A stretch of DNA of 64,000 nt, from the NCBI GenBank assembly GCA_030686995.1, contig CM060709.1, positions 18,443,360 through 18,507,359 of the forward strand. Reading direction: 5' to 3'. The position numbers were made by a program, and so were the translations under genes. A model generated the notes under the pieces. It was not told the DNA's origin and did not search any database. It saw nothing but the letters and a program-made list of their open reading frames with translations. This document shows, in pieces, positions 58,601 through 64,000 of this stretch. Numbering within the stretch: position 1 is the first letter of the stretch; every line of letters begins with the position of its first letter. Source of the DNA: Artemisia argyi (lineage: Eukaryota > Streptophyta > Magnoliopsida > Asterales > Asteraceae).

Positions 58601-59376
58601 TTCTAATTTTTGGAATAATGTATTTTGGCCAGTTGTAATTTAAATTCCAACATAAATCGGTTAATGTGAGTCATGTTTAAAGTGTATTTGCTATGATTTG
58701 TCTATATTCAAATAATCTGATACGAAACGTGATAAATGGTTTGAGTGTCTCAAACTGTACAAAATAATCCAATACATTTTCTAAATGCATAAATCTATTA
58801 AAGTGTATTATTATTGTAATGTTTGTAGCATTTATTCTAATTATTTTTGTCCTCGATCAGATAGACTTGGTTGTTTGTTGTGTCTTTGAATGTATTGTTT
58901 GATGTGGGACTTTTATTTATCAAGAGGGGAATTTTCATTGTAGAAATCTGTTCGTCAATACATTTTCTTGTATGTTATGTCTAAAGGATTTTGTTGAAAC
59001 AATAAGTGCAATGTACCTCTATTAATTTGTTTTAAAACTCACGTGACTTTATTCATTTTTCTTCATATGAGTTGTCGTCTCCATGATGTTCATTTTTTAA
59101 GCGTTTCTTTTTCTTCATCGGGTTAACCTGTTATTTTTATGAGTTTTTTGCTAAACAGTTATAATCGTATAGAATCAATAAAATTTATGAATATAGCACG
59201 GCCATTATGTTATGGTTGTATTTTTGGATTACATTTTCGTCTTCTAAATCTTCGATATTATGATTGTATTTGCATTATACCTATGCATTTTTTGCTAGTC
59301 GTTTTTGTTTGTCATCTGAAGAGATAGAAGAATGAAAAAATCAATTATATTAGTCGAATGTACTTTCATAAAACTA
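58601..59376. other. AT-rich, probable Helitron interior
   Basis: No gene recognised. The segment lies between two minus-strand Helitron-like 3' ends (58563 and 59377). Confidence 0.35.
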
Positions 59377-59410
59377 GGCGAGTACCCGTGCATAGCAACG
59401 AAAATTCCTA
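59377..59410 (-). mobile_element. second Helitron-like 3' terminus
   Basis: ACTAGGCGAGTACCCGTGCAT on the plus strand is the inverse of a common plant Helitron-like end (..GGGTACTCGCCTAG-T). Confidence 0.4.
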
Positions 59411-59739
59411 GCGGCAAACAATTAACGATATGTAATATTTTGGCAACTGTTTCATGTAACGATTAAAACGAGGTATGTAGCCCGTGACGAAACTTTCTAG
59501 CGGCAAACAACTTTATTCCGATATTATAGTTAATTGTTTCGTGTAACGTTTACACATAAAACGTGAAATATTAAAATTTAATTGCAAAAAGTTGTAACGT
59601 GTGAAAATATCAAAATGTATAGCTACAAACTTGTCCAAGAACGTATGACAAGCAACTAAATTCCTTCATCTATTTTGAATTTGTTGCATCACAATATCGA
59701 TAAGACAACTGCCATCTTCGTAGACGTATATGAGAGGCT

Positions 59740-60052
59740 TACAATCACATTATGATAAGATGATGATGTTCAAAACATTAAAGTTGGCAATGGGCTTTAG
59801 TAAATGTGTTGTCCATGTAAGCAGTTTACACATATAAATGTTCTTTCTGGTAAACCATGGATTCCGAACTTTTGGCTGACTAATCCACAGGGTTTGAACT
59901 GACCGACACACCAGACTCAAACCAGGTAAAGCCCTCCCTTTTCATAAGGTTGAAATCACAGTATGATCAGATGATGTTCAAAACATTAAAGTTGGCAATG
60001 GCTTTAGTGAAGGTGTTGTCCAGGTAAGCAGTTTACACATATAAATGTTCAG
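59740..60052. repeat. ~105-bp direct repeat bracketing a SINE-like segment
   Basis: The sequence GATGTTCAAAACATTAAAG... AAGCAGTTTACACATATAAA occurs at about 59740-59845 and again at 59945-60050. Between them lies a relative of the 57403 SINE (TTTTGGCTGACTAATCCA). Long for a target duplication, so a segmental duplication is likelier. Confidence 0.7.
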
Positions 60053-60654
60053 ATTCACTCTAAAACATATGCTGTTTTTGTTTTCTAAAAATTATAAATT
60101 AGAATGAGAAATAATTTGACTTCGGTATCGGCTAAAAGTTTCGTATTTAGTATTCAAATGTATTCAACAAGTAATTTTGGCTAGTGCGATGTGGTTCAAA
60201 ACCAAAGAGGCTCGACCAAACCCGAACTCACTCAAAACCCGATATTTAGAATGTGAACCTAAACCGAACAAACACCGAAATGCCTACTTCGGTTTCAGTC
60301 TATTAGTCGGGTATATCCGTTTTTGTCAGACCCGAACCTAGGGAGCCGAAATTAAACTCGGGCCTCCAATATTTGGGCTAGTAGACTTGATAAAACACTT
60401 AAAAATATAGCACATATAATTTCAGTAGCAAAACTTGTGATGCACATGCAAATGTAGTAGCAAATGCATATATGGACTACAAAATTTTAGGCTACATTAG
60501 CAAAAGTTTTAGTCTACAATAGCAAAACGATAAGAGGAGGACTACAAATAAAAGTGCAGTCAAGAAGAACCATACATAAGTACTCATGTCGTCATAAATT
60601 TATGTATGAGTTTACGTTTAGCAACCTCGTCGTCTTTTATTAAATCTTTTAATG
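60053..60654. other. spacer, no gene seen
   Basis: Contains CCGAACC/CCGAAAT-rich text (60190-60360) of the kind common in plant dispersed repeats. No supported feature. Confidence 0.5.
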
Positions 60655-60662
60655 TATCCATA

Positions 60663-60798
60663 CAGGGCCGGAGATGGACATGGGCAGCATGGGCCACTGC
60701 CCAGGGCCCATTATTTGGAGGGGCACCAAAATTGTAAAAACCCAACTGGTATTACATTGGATTTAAAGCCCAATAAGTATCCCTCAAACAAGAAAAGG

Positions 60799-60840
<42 letters not shown>

Positions 60841-61066
60841 GATGCATAACAGAGGCGGTCGAGTTATAGTAGGATAATATTTAGAATTTAATCTCTATAT
60901 ATAACGTGACCCATCCCAGTATCCCTCAAGGCTCGATAATATATATTTGGATATTTTTAACTTTATTTTTGGCATCGATAATGGTTGTTTTACTCGCATA
61001 TTTTTTTATAAGAGGGCATTTTTTTAGTTACCGCCCAGGGCACCCAAAATCGCCGGGACGGCCCTG
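60663..61066. mobile_element. hAT-type non-autonomous element (404 bp)
   Basis: Ends CAGGGCCGGAGATGG and GGGACGGCCCTG are inverted, with a perfect 8-bp duplication TATCCATA (60655-60662 and 61067-61074). The interior has a long A-run. Related to 46566-47740. Confidence 0.9.
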
Positions 61067-61074
61067 TATCCATA

Positions 61075-63212
61075 GCAATGTTTTTACTTGATTTACAAAT
61101 CTAATCTTGTGTGCACACCATGAAAGCCTCTCACAGTGGTCGCCTCACCACCAGTATGATCCTAAACAAACGCATTAAGACAAAAAGTAAGTGAAACAAT
61201 ATACCATCTTTGTTACAATAGCTAGAAAACAAAAAGGCCATCCATCATCAAGTTAAAGAAACCAAAGACATTTTATCAAATTAGCGAATTGTTCCATTAT
61301 TCACTTTGCTGGTTTGTCATAGTAGCCAATCAGCCATGCAACTTAAAAAATGAATTAGTTCACTTTGTTATATTAATAACAAACTCAAGTCATGCATTAA
61401 GCAGAGCTACAACATGAACTAAAAAAAAGAGATCACAACATGGTCCCTCAAGGTCTCGAACAAACATAGTCCATCTTTAGTTAATAAATGAATAAGTTCA
61501 CATCAATATGAGTCGACATATATTACTAATTTCAGTTTCAAGTCATCTCATTTTGCAATTATAATTTATGTTTCATTAAAGTTTAAGTTTTAATGGGTCA
61601 CTAACTGACCATATATAATTTACCTTTCACTAATTTGCCACATATAATTTAAGTTTTAAGTCTTAAGTCTTCCCATTTGTCAAATTTGTTAGTCAACCAT
61701 TCCTAAGATTGTGGTGTGCTGTAATGTGGTAGTATACCACTTACACTTACCGAATATATAATTTTTCAATATGAATATACTATATAAATAGTAACATTCC
61801 ATAATAAAAACTCATTTGACATTCCATGCACATTAGTGAATATACTATATAAATAGTTTCTTACTTTCTTATAATAGATCCATGCAATAGTCAAACAATG
61901 TTTACATTAAACGTATTTTAAGTGTATAACATTAAACGTGTGGTGCTTTAAGTGTATGTATTAAGTAGGTGTTCACATTCTCTCACATTTGACTATTTTT
62001 CAACGCTCAACATTTCACTTGACCATTTCCATTTTATATGTAGTTAAGATGATTGTAAAGTTTTTTATTGTTTTGTTTTTTTCCGAACATATCTTGTCAT
62101 TCTTCGTTATTATATTTTCTTGTCCTTTAGCACCGAAAGTTGTTGTTAGGTTGACTTGAGGTTCTTCGCGTGTTTCGTTCGATATGTTCCTTTGTAATCT
62201 GCGATAAAAAAATAAAAGATTATCAGAGTGTCAAAGTTTATTTTTATGTTATAACATTCTTACCTTTCTTTGAACAAAGATATACATTTGTTGTTGTCAT
62301 TAATATAAATCTTCGATGCTTTGTTGACGCTTGATACTTGTTGTTTGTCTGCATGTATGATTTCGAATAAGGGAGGGTCATTTGGTCCTCCATCTATTAT
62401 GAAATGGGGTCACTTAGCCCAAGACACTGTTAAACTATTTGAAACCCCAAGCCTTACAACTGGTGGGTAGCGGACAAGGAAAAGCTCATGAATTAGCTGC
62501 AGAGGAAATGGAACCATACTTTGCTTTTATCTGATGAAAAAATCCTAACAGAGTTGGGCGTTCCATGAATTTCAACTTCCCCACTTATGTTTGATTTTAG
62601 CCATGGATGTGTATATGCATTACATATCAGACCTTTCCATTTTATCATAAATGTAAAGCACAAAAGTTATCATTAAGTCATCAAAATCATTAAACTTGGT
62701 AAACACTAAAACCATTCACTGCTCAATTGTAATGGATTTAGCAAACTTTAATCTCATCACACATTGCCCAATATTCACCACTAAAAGAGATGTATCATGT
62801 ACTTGTCACTTGAGGCCAGTCCATCGAAGCAACCATCTGCATAATAATAAAGAAATCAAGCTCAAAAGAACATTTATGATACACAAACAGGGGAAAATGG
62901 TATGTCATGGGTCAGATAATACAAAAAATATGTAGAGGTGGAAAATGAGTGGGTCAGGTAATTCAGAAAATATTTACAGGCCAAATCGGTCATTTCAATT
63001 TGAGGTAAAACATGTCAAGTTAGGCCGCCCTGGTAACAATTTGTCAAAAAAATTTATCTTTAAAACTAATTACGTAATTATCAATGTATTAATTCAGACT
63101 TTAAACACCGTAATGGTAATCTGATTCTTCAACAACTTCAAAAAAAAATTAATAAATAAAAATAAAATAAAAACTCATAAATTAAAACACACGATTTGCT
63201 AACAGCACTTAC
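61075..63212. other. spacer, no supported gene
   Basis: AT-rich sequence without a recognisable ORF. Short open stretches near 62440-62560 and 62700-62930 have no family features. It may hold introns or 3' parts of the minus-strand gene at 63213. Confidence 0.45.
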
Positions 63213-63604
63213 CAATAATCTGGTGGTTACCAAAGTCCGGGGAACATTATCCTGTTGATACATGATCCGCGGGACACCAATATCAAGTGTATCGGCCGGT
63301 GCACACCATTCACCAAGCAACAACATTGCTTCTATGGCATCTACATATGATGTCATCACATTCACATGTTCATTCTTAACCTGCATTTTATCATTTATAT
63401 TACTCTGTTATTCAATTGACATATATATGCACTCTAGCTATGATTTTAAGCATACTTACTAATTATACCTAAGCAAAAGCGATGGGTTCTCCTTGAGAAT
63501 CAAAAAGGTTTTCTTGCTTAGCCATGTAAACTATCAATGCAGTAAGATAATGCATCTCGTTCTCATTATAAGTAAGCCGAATTATTAAGCAATTCGCTAA
63601 CTTG
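63213..63604 (-). pseudogene. two coding exons of an unrecognised gene
   Basis: Exon 63469-63604 (acceptor CTAACAG, donor GGTATAA) reads LTYNENEMHYLTALIVYMAKQENLFDSQGEPIAFA and then TAG as its last codon. Exon 63213-63380 (acceptor ATGCAG, donor GTAAGT) is exactly 56 codons in phase 0 (VKNEHVNVMTSYVDAIEAML ... TRLL). The residue composition and splice signals look like real coding sequence. The terminal TAG at the splice site would be CAG after one C-to-T change, suggesting a nonsense mutation. I do not recognise the family. Confidence 0.5.
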
Positions 63605-63894
63605 CTGTTAGAAAAAAGGAATTTTCCTACCCATGTACATGTCAGGTTACCGAATACCAATAAGACAAATATACTACTTGTTCAAAGTTGAAACCCCATG
63701 AAACCATCTTATACAGCATATACCATTATGTAAATAGCACTACAAACATGCTAACCTGTATATGATAATACTTTTGATATTAACTAATAGATAATTACTT
63801 TTTAGATAATGGTACAAAAACATGAATTATATTCATCAATTAAGTCATATAACACAGATGCATGCATATAATTAATATACGCATCCCCTTGTTT

Positions 63895-63995
63895 GCAGGT
63901 ATTATAAACTAATACCAATACCGCGCCTCGAACGTGTGACCTCCAGGTTACACCAACCAACTCGTAACCATTGGAGCCAACACAAGGCCGATAAA
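63895..63995 (-). mobile_element. tRNA-like SINE fragment at the window edge
   Basis: Minus strand TGGTTACGAGTTGG (A-box-like) and GGTCACACGTTCGAGGC (B-box-like) are spaced as in tRNA-derived SINEs. Ends not determined. Confidence 0.5.
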
Positions 63996-64000
63996 TTAAT

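Noticed and set aside
1..64000. Bacterial-type systems such as CRISPR arrays, operons, phage or toxin modules
   Set aside because: The spliced genes, plant transposons and base composition show plant nuclear DNA; no regularly spaced direct repeats with unique spacers were seen.

Overview
This window is nuclear DNA of a flowering plant: AT-rich, with spliced genes, plant-type LTR retrotransposons, MITEs, CACTA, MULE, hAT and Helitron-like DNA, and SINEs. The gene families fit a eudicot. A composite-family (Asteraceae-like) origin is only an impression from the repeats and was not tested.

The backbone is a local tandem array in which three gene types recur: (a) a three-finger CCCH zinc-finger gene (copies at 1353 and 26837), (b) a small secreted TPD1-like gene (4581, 31886, 56477), and (c) a multipass membrane protein family of unknown function (6904, 13451, 34059), here called MP. 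The spacers are also shared: TATA-type promoters, a tRNA-derived SINE downstream of each TPD1-like copy, and about 1.4 kb downstream of MP. Only TPD1-like copy 1 looks intact. The CCCH gene at 26837 is open throughout, but its 3' end has been replaced in frame by the last ~70 codons of an MP gene, making a chimera. All MP copies and the other TPD1-like and CCCH copies are broken by indels, deletions or insertions.

Mobile elements account for much of the rest. A very young 8.15-kb Ty1/copia element (15082-23231; LTRs of 789 bp with one difference; 5-bp duplication) splits MP copy 2, and its gag has one in-frame amber codon. An older minus-strand copia (37641-45658) has lost nearly all of its coding region and carries three long solo-LTR-like insertions. 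A MULE (48046-55467, 9-bp duplication) carries a dead transposase interrupted by another solo LTR, plus an intact antisense GRF zinc-finger ORF. A non-autonomous CACTA (9537-12467) contains nested MITEs. Two hAT elements with CAGG-type ends and perfect 8-bp duplications lie at 46566 and 60663. Because related array units give empty sites, many element boundaries and target duplications could be read to the base.

No tRNA or rRNA gene and no CRISPR array was seen. The right edge holds two minus-strand coding exons of an unrecognised gene. Spliced models here come from splice signals and paralogue comparison only; no transcript data were available.
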